Positions 41,500 to 50,022 of a stretch of DNA of 64,000 nucleotides are shown here, piece after piece. The notes beneath the pieces were generated by a model. It made no database searches, was not told the origin of the DNA, and saw only the letters and a program-made list of their open reading frames with translations. Position 1 is the first letter of the stretch; the number at the start of each line of letters is the position of its first letter. Made by a program: the position numbers and the translations under genes. Source of the stretch: Novosphingobium barchaimii LL02 (GTDB taxonomy: Bacteria > Pseudomonadota > Alphaproteobacteria > Sphingomonadales > Sphingomonadaceae); contig NZ_KQ130456.1 in NCBI RefSeq assembly GCF_001046635.1, positions 383,501-447,500 of the forward strand, given 5' to 3'.

Positions 41500-42906
41500 T
41501 CAGCCCAGCAGGTGCCGCGCCGCGCGCTGGAGCAGGGCTTCATCGCCGCTGACTTCGCCCACCAGCACCACTTCGCCGCTTTCAAGCCGGCGCGCGACGA
41601 GCACGGTAAATTCCTCTCCCTGGCGGGCTATGGCGTCCAATGGCTGCGCCTTCAGCGCGCGCAGGCCTTTTACCAGGCGTTCGCGGGCATTGGCGGGGGG
41701 CTTGCTGTCGCCGTCTTCCTCGCGGCGCAGGCGGCGTTCTTCGCGCACCAGTGCCTTGAGGCCGCCGGGCACGGCGCCGAGGTGATCGGCAAAGGTGCCG
41801 CGGCCCAGCCCGATGCGGCGGCCATGAGCGATGACGGCGGCGAATTCGGTGAGGCGGGTCTTGTCGTAGTCGGCGCCGAAGACCAGCTTGACCAGCGGGA
41901 TCAGCGGCGCGCGCTCTTGCGCCTTGAGCCCTGCATCACCGACCAGTCCGGCGAATTCTTCCGGTGCGTCGATGGCCGCCAGTGCGAAATCGTAAGCGCG
42001 CCCGATCGCGTCGTAGAGTGCCCGGTGCGAGCGTTCCTCGCTGCCCCGGGCAAGGAGCGCCAGTTCGCGAGCGGACGCCAGCCAGTCGGCAAGCCCCATG
42101 TCCTGCTCGGCAAATGCGGAAGGCTCGTCCTCCATGGCGAAGCCGGGACGGGGCAGTTCCATCGGCGAATAGTCTTCGATCGCCGGATAGCGGATTTCGA
42201 TAGGGTCAAGTTCGGCGGGACCGTCCGCCCATTCGGGCAGCGGCTCGAACCCGCGCAGCATGGCCGGGCGCGGATCGCGCGGCTGGGCGCGCACCGGGGG
42301 ATCGACGTCGAGCTGCGCGGCGCGTTCTTTCCAGTTGATGACGCCGTAGATGAAGTCGATCTTGCTGCCGCCTTGCGAAAAGGGCAGCAGGATGCCGCGA
42401 TAAAGGATCGTGACATCCGCGTGGTTCACGAATTCCGCCTCGAAGCCGATCGGGGCCTCGTTGGCGATGATCTGCATGTAGTGGTCGGTGATGCGCGATA
42501 GCAGCGAGCGGCTGGGAACCTGCGCCAGAGTGCGGATCGGGCCGTCTGCGCCGCATTCGTCTGCCAGCAGCGCTCCCAGATAGGCGATTGCCGGATTTTC
42601 GAAGTCGCTGCTGGCGGTGAAATCGAGCAGGACGCTGCGCGGGCCGAAATCGGGCAGGCTTTCCGGCTTCAGGTCGGCGATGTCGGGGAAGGTCCGGGTG
42701 CCCAGCAGGCCGGCCCAGAAATTGTAGGCGCGCACCTGCATGCGCCGCTCGTCATTGGCGACAATCGGCGCCCGCGCGCCCGAATCGGTGTTTTCCGCGA
42801 TGGCGGAGCCGGCATCCGGTTCGTCCTGGCCGGGAAACTGGCCGTGCACTGTATCCATGTCGCAATCCCGACTCGTCTCTTCTGGAGCCTCGTTCTGGCG
42901 CAACAT
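41500..42906 (-). CDS. PAS-domain protein (PAS_5-like) of unknown function
   Basis: A 468-residue soluble protein. Residues about 50-200 resemble the PAS_5 family of alphaproteobacteria: VRAYNFWAGLLGTRTFPDIADL, LDFTASSDFENPAIAYLG, and SRITDHYMQIIANEAPIGFEAEF (longer runs are cut), ending in ILLPFSQGGSKIDFIYGVINWK. The rest is mostly helical, with no kinase, cyclase or HTH domain that I can recognise; the C-terminus has a positive segment and a hydrophobic end (EEFTVLVARRLESGEVVLVG). A start at ATG 42858 (MDTVHGQ) is possible. It could be a sensor or scaffold. Confidence 0.7.
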   Translation of the reverse strand: MLRQNEAPEETSRDCDMDTVHGQFPGQDEPDAGSAIAENTDSGARAPIVANDERRMQVRAYNFWAGLLGTRTFPDIADLKPESLPDFGPRSVLLDFTASSDFENPAIAYLGALLADECGADGPIRTLAQVPSRSLLSRITDHYMQIIANEAPIGFEAEFVNHADVTILYRGILLPFSQGGSKIDFIYGVINWKERAAQLDVDPPVRAQPRDPRPAMLRGFEPLPEWADGPAELDPIEIRYPAIEDYSPMELPRPGFAMEDEPSAFAEQDMGLADWLASARELALLARGSEERSHRALYDAIGRAYDFALAAIDAPEEFAGLVGDAGLKAQERAPLIPLVKLVFGADYDKTRLTEFAAVIAHGRRIGLGRGTFADHLGAVPGGLKALVREERRLRREEDGDSKPPANARERLVKGLRALKAQPLDAIARQGEEFTVLVARRLESGEVVLVGEVSGDEALLQRAARHLLG

Positions 42907-42950
42907 GGTGAATTAACCTTTAAGTTGCGCCGCCGGGAATGCCGTGATTT

Positions 42951-44303
42951 TCAGGTCTGCTTGACCACGCCTTCACCGGGCCGGGGCAGGGGGGCGACAA
43001 GGCGCAGGCCGAAGAACGATACAGCAAGGAACACCGAGGCGGCATGCAGGGCGAACGACAGGCTTTGCCAGTCCGCCACCGCGCCCCATACCCACGCTCC
43101 GATCGCCATGCCGCCGAAAGTCGCCGCCTGGTAGATCGACAGGCACCGGCCCAGGATCGCATCGGGAGAGCGCATCTGCACGGCGACGTTGAGCGTGGTC
43201 AGGATCAGCACCCAGGCCATTCCGGCCACGAAGGCGGCGGGCAGGGCATAAAGGATGTCGTGCGCCTCTGCGACCAGAGAGAGCGCGAAGACGGACATGC
43301 CCGTGCCCAGCGCCAGAATGCCTTCGAGGCCCAGCTTCTTGCGCAAAGACCCCGTGAATGGCGCTGCCATGATAGAGCCGATGCCGAACAGGCCCAGCAT
43401 CAACCCGAAGTCCAGTTCGGTCCCGCGGATGGTTCCGCTGATGACGGCCGGCAGCAGCGACTGGTAGGCGGCCAGGCTGAAACCCAGCGCAAATCCGCGA
43501 ATCAGCAGGCGGCGCAGGGGGCCGTTGCCCGCGCAAAAGCGGATGCCCACCGCGACGGCGGGGAGGATGGCGCGTTTCGGGGCCTGTCCCGGCTCGGCCG
43601 GGCGCGGCGCGGGCTTCCACCACAACAGCACGCCGATCAGACCGACATAGCTGACGGCGTTGATGGCAAAGGCGAACGATACGTCCCAGATCGAAATCAG
43701 CACCCCGCCCAGCGCCGGGCCGATCGAGCGGGCGATGTTGAACGAGATCGAATTGAGCGCGATCGCCTGCGGAATCTCGTGCGGTTCCACCTGCTGGCGT
43801 ACCGAAGCCTGCCATGCCGGAGAATTCAGCGCGGTGCCGATGCCCACGCTCAGCGTGAAGGCGAGCAGCAGGGCGGGCGTCAGCATGTGGGCATAGGCGA
43901 GGCCGGCCAGCGCGGCGGACACCACCAGCATGCCCACCTGCGCGGTCAGCATCACCAGTCGGCGGTCGTAATTGTCGGCAATCGCGCCCGCGAAGACACC
44001 GAACAGCATGATCGGCACGGTCGCCGATGCCTGCACCAGCGCGACCAGCTGGTGCGAGGGGGTCAACTCGGTCATCAGCCACGCCGCGCCCACGCCCTGC
44101 AGCGTTCCGCCAAGGTTGGAAAACAGGTTGGCGATCCAGATCGCGCGGAACACGGGGTAGCGAAACGGGGAAAACGTACCGGCGCGCGGCGGCGGAACCA
44201 GTCCGGCCGTTGCTGCTTCTACCGTCTTTTCGACGGCGTGCTCTATCGCATCTTCTTCCCGTGCCACATCGCCGTGGGTAAGGCGCGAAAAGGCATGCGG
44301 CAA
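42951..44303 (-). CDS. MFS transporter, EntS/MFS_3-like exporter
   Basis: A 450-residue major facilitator with about 12 membrane helices. After a 45-residue cytoplasmic N-terminus, FRYPVFRAIWIANLFSNLGG opens helix I; the loop 2-3 motif is GAIADNYDRRLVMLTAQ (G-x-x-x-D-x-x-x-R-R type). The MFS_3 group includes the enterobactin exporter EntS; the substrate here is unknown. The start is weak: TTG 44303 is the frame limit and GTG 44267 is an alternative; no ATG precedes helix I. It follows the DUF2141 gene by six bases and likely belongs to the desaturase-DUF2141-MFS transcript. Confidence 0.88.
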   Translation of the reverse strand: MPHAFSRLTHGDVAREEDAIEHAVEKTVEAATAGLVPPPRAGTFSPFRYPVFRAIWIANLFSNLGGTLQGVGAAWLMTELTPSHQLVALVQASATVPIMLFGVFAGAIADNYDRRLVMLTAQVGMLVVSAALAGLAYAHMLTPALLLAFTLSVGIGTALNSPAWQASVRQQVEPHEIPQAIALNSISFNIARSIGPALGGVLISIWDVSFAFAINAVSYVGLIGVLLWWKPAPRPAEPGQAPKRAILPAVAVGIRFCAGNGPLRRLLIRGFALGFSLAAYQSLLPAVISGTIRGTELDFGLMLGLFGIGSIMAAPFTGSLRKKLGLEGILALGTGMSVFALSLVAEAHDILYALPAAFVAGMAWVLILTTLNVAVQMRSPDAILGRCLSIYQAATFGGMAIGAWVWGAVADWQSLSFALHAASVFLAVSFFGLRLVAPLPRPGEGVVKQT

Positions 44304-44309
44304 GACCGG

Positions 44310-44750
44310 CTAGAGAAGATATCGCATCCGTATCGCCAGGTGAACAGGCTCGCCCTCCACCGTGAAGGCGGCGCGCTCGAACCTGGGCGGACCCATGCGG
44401 ACGGGCGCATCGTTGGAGAAGCCGTACCCCTCGCGCGGGATCATCAGACGGGTGTCCAGCTTGCCGTTGGCGTTCTCGTCATGGATCAGCGAAACGGCGT
44501 AGCGCCCGGCCGGAACCGGTCCGAAATCGAGGTGGACCTCGGTGGCGGCGGGCACCGTCAGCTTGCGGGCGAGGGGGTCCTTCTCGCAGTCGGGAAAGGC
44601 ATCTTCCCGCGTGGTGAGGCAGGCCAGCACCTTGCCCTTGGCGGAGCGCAGGCCGGTAACCGTCACGGAAACCGTCGCCTGTCCGGGCGCGGCCGCTGTC
44701 AGCATCATGCCCGCGATCAGGGCGAGGAAAGCCCCCTGTCGGTGCCGCAC
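44310..44750 (-). CDS. DUF2141 family secreted protein
   Basis: A 146-residue secreted beta-sandwich protein of the DUF2141 family. The signal peptide RHRQGAFLALIAGMMLTAAAP is followed by SVTVTGLRSAKGKVLACLTT, ARKLTVPAA, FGPVPAGRYAVSLIHDENANG and KLDTRLMIPREGYGFSND, all typical of the family; the DENxNGKLD turn looks like a calcium-type loop. Function is unknown. I prefer GTG 44750, which starts the signal peptide cleanly, over ATG 44789, which adds 13 residues. Both overlap the end of the desaturase-family gene, so the two are translated together. Confidence 0.85.
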   Translation of the reverse strand: MRHRQGAFLALIAGMMLTAAAPGQATVSVTVTGLRSAKGKVLACLTTREDAFPDCEKDPLARKLTVPAATEVHLDFGPVPAGRYAVSLIHDENANGKLDTRLMIPREGYGFSNDAPVRMGPPRFERAAFTVEGEPVHLAIRMRYLL

Positions 44751-45445
44751 AGATGATCCCAGTGACGGAAATAAAGGCCGTAATTGCATTGATAGCTTTC
44801 GTGGTGCCGGTGGTGATGGCTGGCGGTTATCAGCCAGCCGCCGAGGCGCGATTGCACCAGGGCCCTGGGAAACATCTCCCAGCCCATGTGATTGGTGATG
44901 CCCATCACCGTCATGATCGTGAGGACCGCGCCCAGCGCGCCGACATGGATCGGCACGAAAAACACCAGAGCGGGCACGACGACGGCGCCGGTCAGGGCCT
45001 CCAGCGGATGGAAGCTCATCGCTGCCCATGCGGTTGGCGGGCGGCTGGCGTGGTGGACGGCATGGGCAAGCCGAAACACACGGGGGCGGTGCATCCAGCG
45101 GTGGGTCCAGTAGAACCAGGTGTCATGCAGCAGCAGGAAGGCCAGCACCGAACCGGGCAGCCACCACAGCGAAAAGGCATGAACGTCGGTGTAGATCCGC
45201 GTCCAGCCATGCTGCTGCCAGCCCCAGGCGACGACGCCTGAAGGGATGCCATAGATGGCGGCGGAAAGGAGGGACCACTTGATCTCGCTGCGGATCTGGA
45301 GGCCCAGCCCGCTATAGTGGCCAGGGCGCACGCGCGCGGTGATCCACGCGAAAAGGCCCGAGGTCAGGATATAGCGCAGTCCCACGATCGCCGTCATGGC
45401 AAGGGCGGAAATCAGCACCGCTGTGAGGGAAGCGTCTGGCGCCAT
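44717..45445 (-). CDS. Sterol desaturase / fatty acid hydroxylase family protein
   Basis: A 242-residue membrane di-iron enzyme. The histidine clusters of the fatty-acid hydroxylase superfamily are present: HDTWFYWTHRWMHRP (HxxxHRxxH), HAVHHASRPP (HxxHH) and ASHHHRHHESYQ (HHxxHH). At least three membrane segments surround them. The family uses O2 to hydroxylate or desaturate sterols, fatty acids, carotenoids or sphingolipids; the substrate here is not clear. In a sphingomonad a sphingolipid or carotenoid target is possible but not shown. Overlaps the DUF2141 gene; repeat copy C lies just upstream. Confidence 0.88.
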   Translation of the reverse strand: MAPDASLTAVLISALAMTAIVGLRYILTSGLFAWITARVRPGHYSGLGLQIRSEIKWSLLSAAIYGIPSGVVAWGWQQHGWTRIYTDVHAFSLWWLPGSVLAFLLLHDTWFYWTHRWMHRPRVFRLAHAVHHASRPPTAWAAMSFHPLEALTGAVVVPALVFFVPIHVGALGAVLTIMTVMGITNHMGWEMFPRALVQSRLGGWLITASHHHRHHESYQCNYGLYFRHWDHLCGTDRGLSSP

Positions 45446-45497
45446 GGGCGCGGACTAGGCTGTTAGGGAGGGGAGGGGAAGTGAAAAGGGAAAATCC

Positions 45498-45606
45498 GGG
45501 GGCATTGCCCCCGGACCCTCGACTGTGGACGCCGTGCTTGCAGCGGCGTCACCGCGCCAATCGGCGTGAAAGTCTGACGGTATCGGGGTCTGGGGCCGCT
45601 GGCCCC
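45498..45606. repeat. MITE-like intergenic element, family 1, copy C (short)
   Basis: At 109 bp this is the shortest copy. The right end, read in reverse complement (45606-45578), keeps the family pattern GGGGCC..GGCCCCAGACCCC followed by TACCG; the left end (45498-45521) has a diverged hairpin GGGGGCATTGCCCCC and GGACCC. Only about 55 bases of core remain. It lies between the helicase stop and the desaturase start and its hairpins may act as terminator for the helicase. Confidence 0.65.
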
Positions 45607-45633
45607 AGATTGTTCCCCTTATACCTTCAAGCG

Positions 45634-47037
45634 TCAGCCGGCAGTGCGGCGAACGGCACCCTTGTGTGCGCCCAGACCCTTGGGACCGCGCGGACGGAAG
45701 GTGCGCTTGCGCTCACCAGCCTCTTCGCCTTCGCGGCGCGGCTGGCGATCGCGGTTGCCACCGCCCTTGCCGCCCTGGCCGCCGCGTCCGCCGCCCTGAC
45801 CGCGTCCGCCGCCCTGAGGTGCGGCCGGAGCCACGCGGGCCGGAGCAGGCAGGCGTGCGGCCTGGTTCTGGAAGTCTTCCGGCAGCGGCAGCAGGTCCAG
45901 CTTGACGCGGGTCAGGCGCTCGATGTCGCGGATGTAGGGCTTCTCGTCGGCGGCGACGTAGCTGATCGCAACGCCCGTGGCGCCGGCACGCGCGGTACGG
46001 CCGATGCGGTGGACGTACTGTTCGGCCACGTTCGGGATTTCGTAGTTGTAGACGTGGCTGACGCCCGAGACGTCGATGCCGCGTGCGGCGATGTCGGTGG
46101 CGACCAGAACGCGGATGGCGCCCTGGCGGAAGCCGCCGAGCGCGGCGGTGCGCTGGGCCTGGCTCTTGTTGCCATGGATCGCGGCGGCGGGGATGCCGGC
46201 GGCGACGAGGTGGCGCACGATGCGGTCGGCGCCGTGCTTGGTGCGGCTGAAGACCAGGGCGCGGTCGATGGCGCCGTGGGTGGCGTTCTCGGCGGCGTCA
46301 TCGGCAAGGCCGGCACGCAGCGACAGGGTCAGCAGCGCCTGCTTTTCGGCCTGGTTGATCATGACCGCGTACTGTTCGACGCGCTCTGCCGTGGTCGACT
46401 GCGGAGCGACTTCGACCTTGACCGGGTTGTTGATGAACTGGCGGCCCAGGTCCGCGATCGCCTGCGGCATGGTGGCCGAGAAGAACAGGCTCTGGCGGCC
46501 GGCGGGCAGCATGTTGGCGACGCGCTTGAGCGGGACGATGAAACCAAGGTCCATCATCTGGTCGGCTTCGTCGAGGACGAAGATTTCGACGTGCTTGAGC
46601 GTCAGCGCGCGCTGGTCGATGAGGTCGAGCAGGCGGCCCGGGGTGGCGACGAGGATGTCGCAGCCACGCTCAAGAGCGCGGGCCTGCTTGCCCACGGGAA
46701 CGCCGCCGAAGATGCACTGGATCGAAAGATCCAGGAACTTGGCGTAGCCCTTCATGTTGTCGGCGATCTGCGCTGCCAGTTCGCGCGTCGGAGACAGCAC
46801 CAGCATGCGGCAGCCGGCGTTCTGGCGCGGCTTGGGGTTATTTGCCAGGCGGTGCAGCGAAGGCAGCGAGAACGCGGCGGTCTTGCCGGTTCCGGTCTGC
46901 GCGATGCCCAGCAGGTCGCGGCCTTCGAGAAGCGAAGGAATGGCCTTGCGCTGGATCGGCGAGGGATCGGTATAGCCCTTGACTGCGAGCGCGCGGAGGA
47001 TCGGCTCGGCAAGACCAAGTTCGGAGAAATAGGACAT
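45634..47037 (-). CDS. DEAD-box ATP-dependent RNA helicase, RhlE-like
   Basis: A 467-residue RNA helicase. All core motifs are present: the Q motif (FSELGLAEPILRAL..PSPIQRKAIP), Walker A AQTGTGKTA, PTRELA, TPGRLLD, DEAD in VLDEADQMMDLGF, SAT, then ATDIAARGID and YVHRIGRTARAGATG. The C-terminal about 90 residues are a Gly/Arg/Arg-Pro-rich RNA-binding tail. RhlE-type helicases help ribosome assembly and mRNA decay, especially in the cold. I chose ATG 47037; the frame open to 47187 is the untranslated leader, which carries a promoter and a hairpin described separately. Confidence 0.95.
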   Translation of the reverse strand: MSYFSELGLAEPILRALAVKGYTDPSPIQRKAIPSLLEGRDLLGIAQTGTGKTAAFSLPSLHRLANNPKPRQNAGCRMLVLSPTRELAAQIADNMKGYAKFLDLSIQCIFGGVPVGKQARALERGCDILVATPGRLLDLIDQRALTLKHVEIFVLDEADQMMDLGFIVPLKRVANMLPAGRQSLFFSATMPQAIADLGRQFINNPVKVEVAPQSTTAERVEQYAVMINQAEKQALLTLSLRAGLADDAAENATHGAIDRALVFSRTKHGADRIVRHLVAAGIPAAAIHGNKSQAQRTAALGGFRQGAIRVLVATDIAARGIDVSGVSHVYNYEIPNVAEQYVHRIGRTARAGATGVAISYVAADEKPYIRDIERLTRVKLDLLPLPEDFQNQAARLPAPARVAPAAPQGGGRGQGGGRGGQGGKGGGNRDRQPRREGEEAGERKRTFRPRGPKGLGAHKGAVRRTAG

Positions 47038-47049
47038 CAAGTCACTTTC

Positions 47050-47075
47050 AAAACAGCACGGGGGCGCGCTGTTTT
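47050..47075 (-). promoter_or_regulatory. Terminator-like hairpin in the helicase 5' leader
   Basis: On the minus strand AAAACAGCGC and GTGCTGTTTT pair (one G-U) around a six-base CCCCC-type loop, and the arm ends in TTTT just 13 bases before the start codon. It resembles an attenuator or a structure that hides the ribosome-binding region. The leader runs from about 47277 to 47038 and otherwise holds no gene that I can support. Confidence 0.5.
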
Positions 47076-47282
47076 CACGAAAGACCGATGTGCCTTGAAA
47101 AGGCCTGGGCTTACGGAAGAGGGCGCGCGCACGGCAAGGTGTCGTTACGTGCGACCCTGCGTGAGGAAGGAAGCTAATTGGTGGCAATCGTTCGTCCGGG
47201 CCGGTCGTTGCGCCTTGCGCTAGGACCTCACGCTGCTCACGGATTGCGGCGGGAATCTCCCGCGCGCCGATTGCTGAGGCGC

Positions 47283-47311
47283 TACATAGTGTGCGTTGCA
47301 GCGAAGCGCAA
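47283..47311 (-). promoter_or_regulatory. Candidate promoter of the RhlE-like helicase gene
   Basis: On the minus strand TTGCGC (47311-47306) and TATGTA (47288-47283) lie 17 bases apart, directly after the mmcB stop. This predicts a leader of about 240 bases for the helicase mRNA. Confidence 0.45.
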
Positions 47312-47338
47312 GAAAATTACGCTTGGTCCGCCGCAGGC

Positions 47339-47836
47339 CTACTCCTCGGATCCCCACTTCAGCGTGTGCGGGTCGGCCAGCGTCACCATCCGGCGCAGGG
47401 CGGCGCGGGCAAGGCGCTCCGTCTCCACCTTGCGGCGGGCGGCGGCAAGCTGATGCAGCGGAGCCGGGCGCAGGATTTCCGCATCGTAACCATCAGCAAC
47501 GATCACCCCGCATCGTTCGGGCAGGAACACCCCGGTTTCCAGCGGAGCCCGGTCCAGCGCCGGGGACAGCCCCCAGTAGAAACGGTCGCAATAATCGAGA
47601 TAGTCGGTCCACTTGCCGTCGCCCAGCAGATCAGCGCGCGACACCTTGATCTCGACGATGATGACGTGGCCCTTCGCATCGATCCCCATGAGATCGGCGC
47701 GGCGCCCGCAGCGCAGCGGCATTTCGGGCAGGCACCAGATGTCGTTGCGGGCAAACAGGCGGGAAATCCCGCGCGCGACTTCGGCCGCGATGGGAGAGGC
47801 CGCATGGGGCAGTGAGAGAGAATCGGCTTCGGCCAT
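47339..47836 (-). CDS. mmcB: MmcB family DNA repair protein (DUF1052-type nuclease fold)
   Basis: A 165-residue protein of the MmcB family of alphaproteobacteria, a PD-(D/E)xK-like fold. The predicted active-site residues are Asp48 (RADLMGID) and Glu62/Lys64 (IIVEIKVS). In Caulobacter mmcB is part of the SOS/mitomycin C response and is needed for mutagenesis-linked repair. A perfect LexA box is not obvious in the 113 bases between its start and the tRNA. It precedes the helicase gene by 300 bases. Confidence 0.88.
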   Translation of the reverse strand: MAEADSLSLPHAASPIAAEVARGISRLFARNDIWCLPEMPLRCGRRADLMGIDAKGHVIIVEIKVSRADLLGDGKWTDYLDYCDRFYWGLSPALDRAPLETGVFLPERCGVIVADGYDAEILRPAPLHQLAAARRKVETERLARAALRRMVTLADPHTLKWGSEE

Positions 47837-47949
47837 GCCGCATCATAGGAACATACCGGGAACTTTCAAGCGCTCTGCGCGACCACCGGGCGACATTGCG
47901 AATTTGTCGCTGGAAACGCCCGTTACCCTCTGCTAACCGGCCTTTCGTT

Positions 47950-48026
47950 GCACCCGTAGCTCAGCTGGATAGAGTGACGCCCTCCGAAGGCGTAGGCCAC
48001 TGGTTCGAATCCAGTCGGGTGCACCA
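47950..48026 (+). tRNA. tRNA-Arg (anticodon CCG)
   Basis: A complete 77-nt cloverleaf: acceptor arms GCACCCG and CGGGTGC, D arm GCTC...GAGT, anticodon stem ACGCC/GGCGT with loop CTCCGAA (anticodon CCG, reads CGG), T arm ending GGTTCGAATCC, discriminator A and an encoded CCA. It lies between mmcB and the end of the cobalamin operon. No integrase or duplicated 3' end is nearby. Confidence 0.97.
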
Positions 48027-48046
48027 TTTCTCCCAAAAATCCGCCG

Positions 48047-48556
48047 TCATTTCAGCCTTAACGGCAGACCAGCGGCGATGAACTGAACCTCGTGCGCCAG
48101 GGCAGCGATCGTCTGGTTCAGACGTCCCGCTTCGTCGCGGAACCGGCGGGCGAGGGCGTTTTCGGGCACGATGCTGAGGCCCACCTCGTTCGATACCAGC
48201 ACCAGCGGGCATTGGCAGCGGCGCAGTGCATCGCCCAGCGCGGCGACGGGTTCGTCCAGCGGCATATCCGCCAGCATCAGGTTGGAAAGCCACAAGGTCA
48301 GACAATCCACCAGCACGGCACCGGCCGTTTCGGCGGCGCGGTCGATGGCGCCGGCAAGGGCCAGCGGTTCTTCCAGCGTGGTCCAGCGGGCGTCGCGGTC
48401 GTCCTGGTGGCGGGCGATGCGGTGTTCCATCTCGGCGTCGAAGGCCTGCGCGGTGGCGATATAGGCGAGGGTGCCCGGATGCGATTCGACGCGGGCTTGC
48501 GCATAGCGGCTCTTGCCGGAGCGCGCGCCGCCCAGCACGAACAGGGCGCCGCTCAT
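48047..48556 (-). CDS. cobU: Adenosylcobinamide kinase / adenosylcobinamide-phosphate guanylyltransferase
   Basis: A 169-residue bifunctional enzyme (CobU/CobP) that phosphorylates adenosylcobinamide and activates it with GMP, preparing it for joining to the lower ligand. The P-loop GGARSGKS is at 9-16, followed by [30 protein letters not shown] and [13 protein letters not shown], all conserved. It is the last gene of the cobalamin operon; its start overlaps the cobQ stop as ATGA. Confidence 0.96.
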   Translation of the reverse strand: MSGALFVLGGARSGKSRYAQARVESHPGTLAYIATAQAFDAEMEHRIARHQDDRDARWTTLEEPLALAGAIDRAAETAGAVLVDCLTLWLSNLMLADMPLDEPVAALGDALRRCQCPLVLVSNEVGLSIVPENALARRFRDEAGRLNQTIAALAHEVQFIAAGLPLRLK

Positions 48557-50022
48557 GTCCGCACGCCCGCCAGTGCGAGAAGGTCGTCGATATCCAGATG
48601 TTCCTCCATGGCCGCTGCCAGCGCATCGAGCGCGGCATCGACGCGGGCGTCGTTGTCGAAGCCGTCCGACTGCGCGCCGATCCGCCCGAGCAGGGCGGCG
48701 CGCAGGTCCGGGCGGGCCAGCAGGCCGTGGCAGTAGGTGCCCAAAACCCGCCCGTCTCGGCTGATCGCGCCGTCGCTGCGGGCGCTCGACCCGCCGCCAT
48801 CGAGGCTGGCGAAAGCGCGCAGCGCGTCAGGGCCGTCGGTCACGCCCATGTGCATTTCATAGCCCTTGAAGCGCGCGCCCAGCGCGGTGCCTTCGACCTG
48901 CGCCAGTGCCTTGCGGTTTCCCAGCACGGTGGCGACATCCAGCAGGCCAAGGCCCGCGACTTCGCCCGGCGGTCCCTCGATGCCCTGCGGGTCGGCCACG
49001 GATCGGCCCAGCATCTGGTAGCCGCCGCAGATCCCCAGCACCGCGCCGCCGCGCCGATGGTGAGCCAGCACGTCGATGTCCCAGCCCTGCGCACGCAGGA
49101 AGGCAAGGTCGGCGATGGTCGCCTTGGAGCCGGGAAGCACGATCAGCGCGGCGCTTTGCGGGATCGGGCTGCCGGGCGGGATCATCGCCACCTCCACGCC
49201 GCTTTCCTGCCGCAGCGGGTCCAGATCGTCGAAATTGGCGATGCGCGGCAGGATCGGGCAAGCGACGAGCAGCTTTCCGTCCTTCGCGCCAAGGCCGCGT
49301 TCCAGCACCACCGCGTCCTCACTGGGCAACTGGGCGACGGCGGGCACCCAGGGCAGCACTCCGAAGCCGCGCCAGCCGGACATACGCTCGATCGCGGTGT
49401 AGCCGTCTGCGAACAGGGCCGGATCGCCCCGGAACTTGTTGATGAGGAAGCCGCGGATCATCGCGGCGTCCCCGGCGTCGATCACGGCGCGGGTGCCCAC
49501 TATGGCGGCGATCACCCCGCCCCGGTCGATATCGCCCGCAAGAACCACCGGCACATTCGCTTCGCGCGCGAAGCCCATGTTGGCGATGTCGCCGGCGCGC
49601 AGGTTGATCTCCGCGGGCGAGCCTGCGCCTTCGACGAGCACGAGGTCGCAGCGGGCCTCCAGCCGGCGGTAGCTGGCCAGCACTTCGGGCAGCAGCGGAC
49701 GGCGCGCCTCGCGGAAATTGGCCGCGCCCAGCGTGCCGCGCACCTGCCCCAGCACGATAAGCTGCGAAGTGCGGTCCGCCTGCGGTTTCAGCAGCACCGG
49801 GTTCATGTCGACATGCAGCGGGGCGCGGGCGGCGAGCGCCTGCAGCGCCTGCGCGCGGCCGATCTCGCCGCCATCGGGGGTGACGGCGGCGTTGTTCGAC
49901 ATGTTCTGCGGCTTGAACGGCAGCACCTTGAGGCCCCGGTTGGCGGCCGCGCGGCACAGCCCCGCGACCAGCACCGACTTGCCGACGTCCGAGCCGGTCC
50001 CCTGCAACATCAGGCCTGCCAT
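48553..50022 (-). CDS. cobQ: Cobyric acid synthase
   Basis: A 489-residue glutamine-dependent amidotransferase that amidates side chains b, d, e and g of adenosylcobyrinate a,c-diamide to give cobyric acid. The N-terminal ATPase domain opens with [19 protein letters not shown] and [10 protein letters not shown]; the C-terminal glutaminase domain has [11 protein letters not shown] with the catalytic Cys and YCHGLL with the His. ATG 50022 matches the family start and overlaps the end of cbiB by 13 bases. Follows CobB (cobyrinate diamide synthase), encoded divergently at 57 kb, in the pathway. Confidence 0.96.
   Translation of the reverse strand: MAGLMLQGTGSDVGKSVLVAGLCRAAANRGLKVLPFKPQNMSNNAAVTPDGGEIGRAQALQALAARAPLHVDMNPVLLKPQADRTSQLIVLGQVRGTLGAANFREARRPLLPEVLASYRRLEARCDLVLVEGAGSPAEINLRAGDIANMGFAREANVPVVLAGDIDRGGVIAAIVGTRAVIDAGDAAMIRGFLINKFRGDPALFADGYTAIERMSGWRGFGVLPWVPAVAQLPSEDAVVLERGLGAKDGKLLVACPILPRIANFDDLDPLRQESGVEVAMIPPGSPIPQSAALIVLPGSKATIADLAFLRAQGWDIDVLAHHRRGGAVLGICGGYQMLGRSVADPQGIEGPPGEVAGLGLLDVATVLGNRKALAQVEGTALGARFKGYEMHMGVTDGPDALRAFASLDGGGSSARSDGAISRDGRVLGTYCHGLLARPDLRAALLGRIGAQSDGFDNDARVDAALDALAAAMEEHLDIDDLLALAGVRT

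Noticed and set aside
42907-42950. CtrA-type TTAA-N7-TTAA box near TTAACCTTTAAG
   Set aside because: The second half-site does not fall at the required spacing.
47950-48026. tRNA-Arg as attachment site of a genomic island
   Set aside because: No integrase gene, no direct repeat of the tRNA 3' end and no change in base composition are visible on either side.
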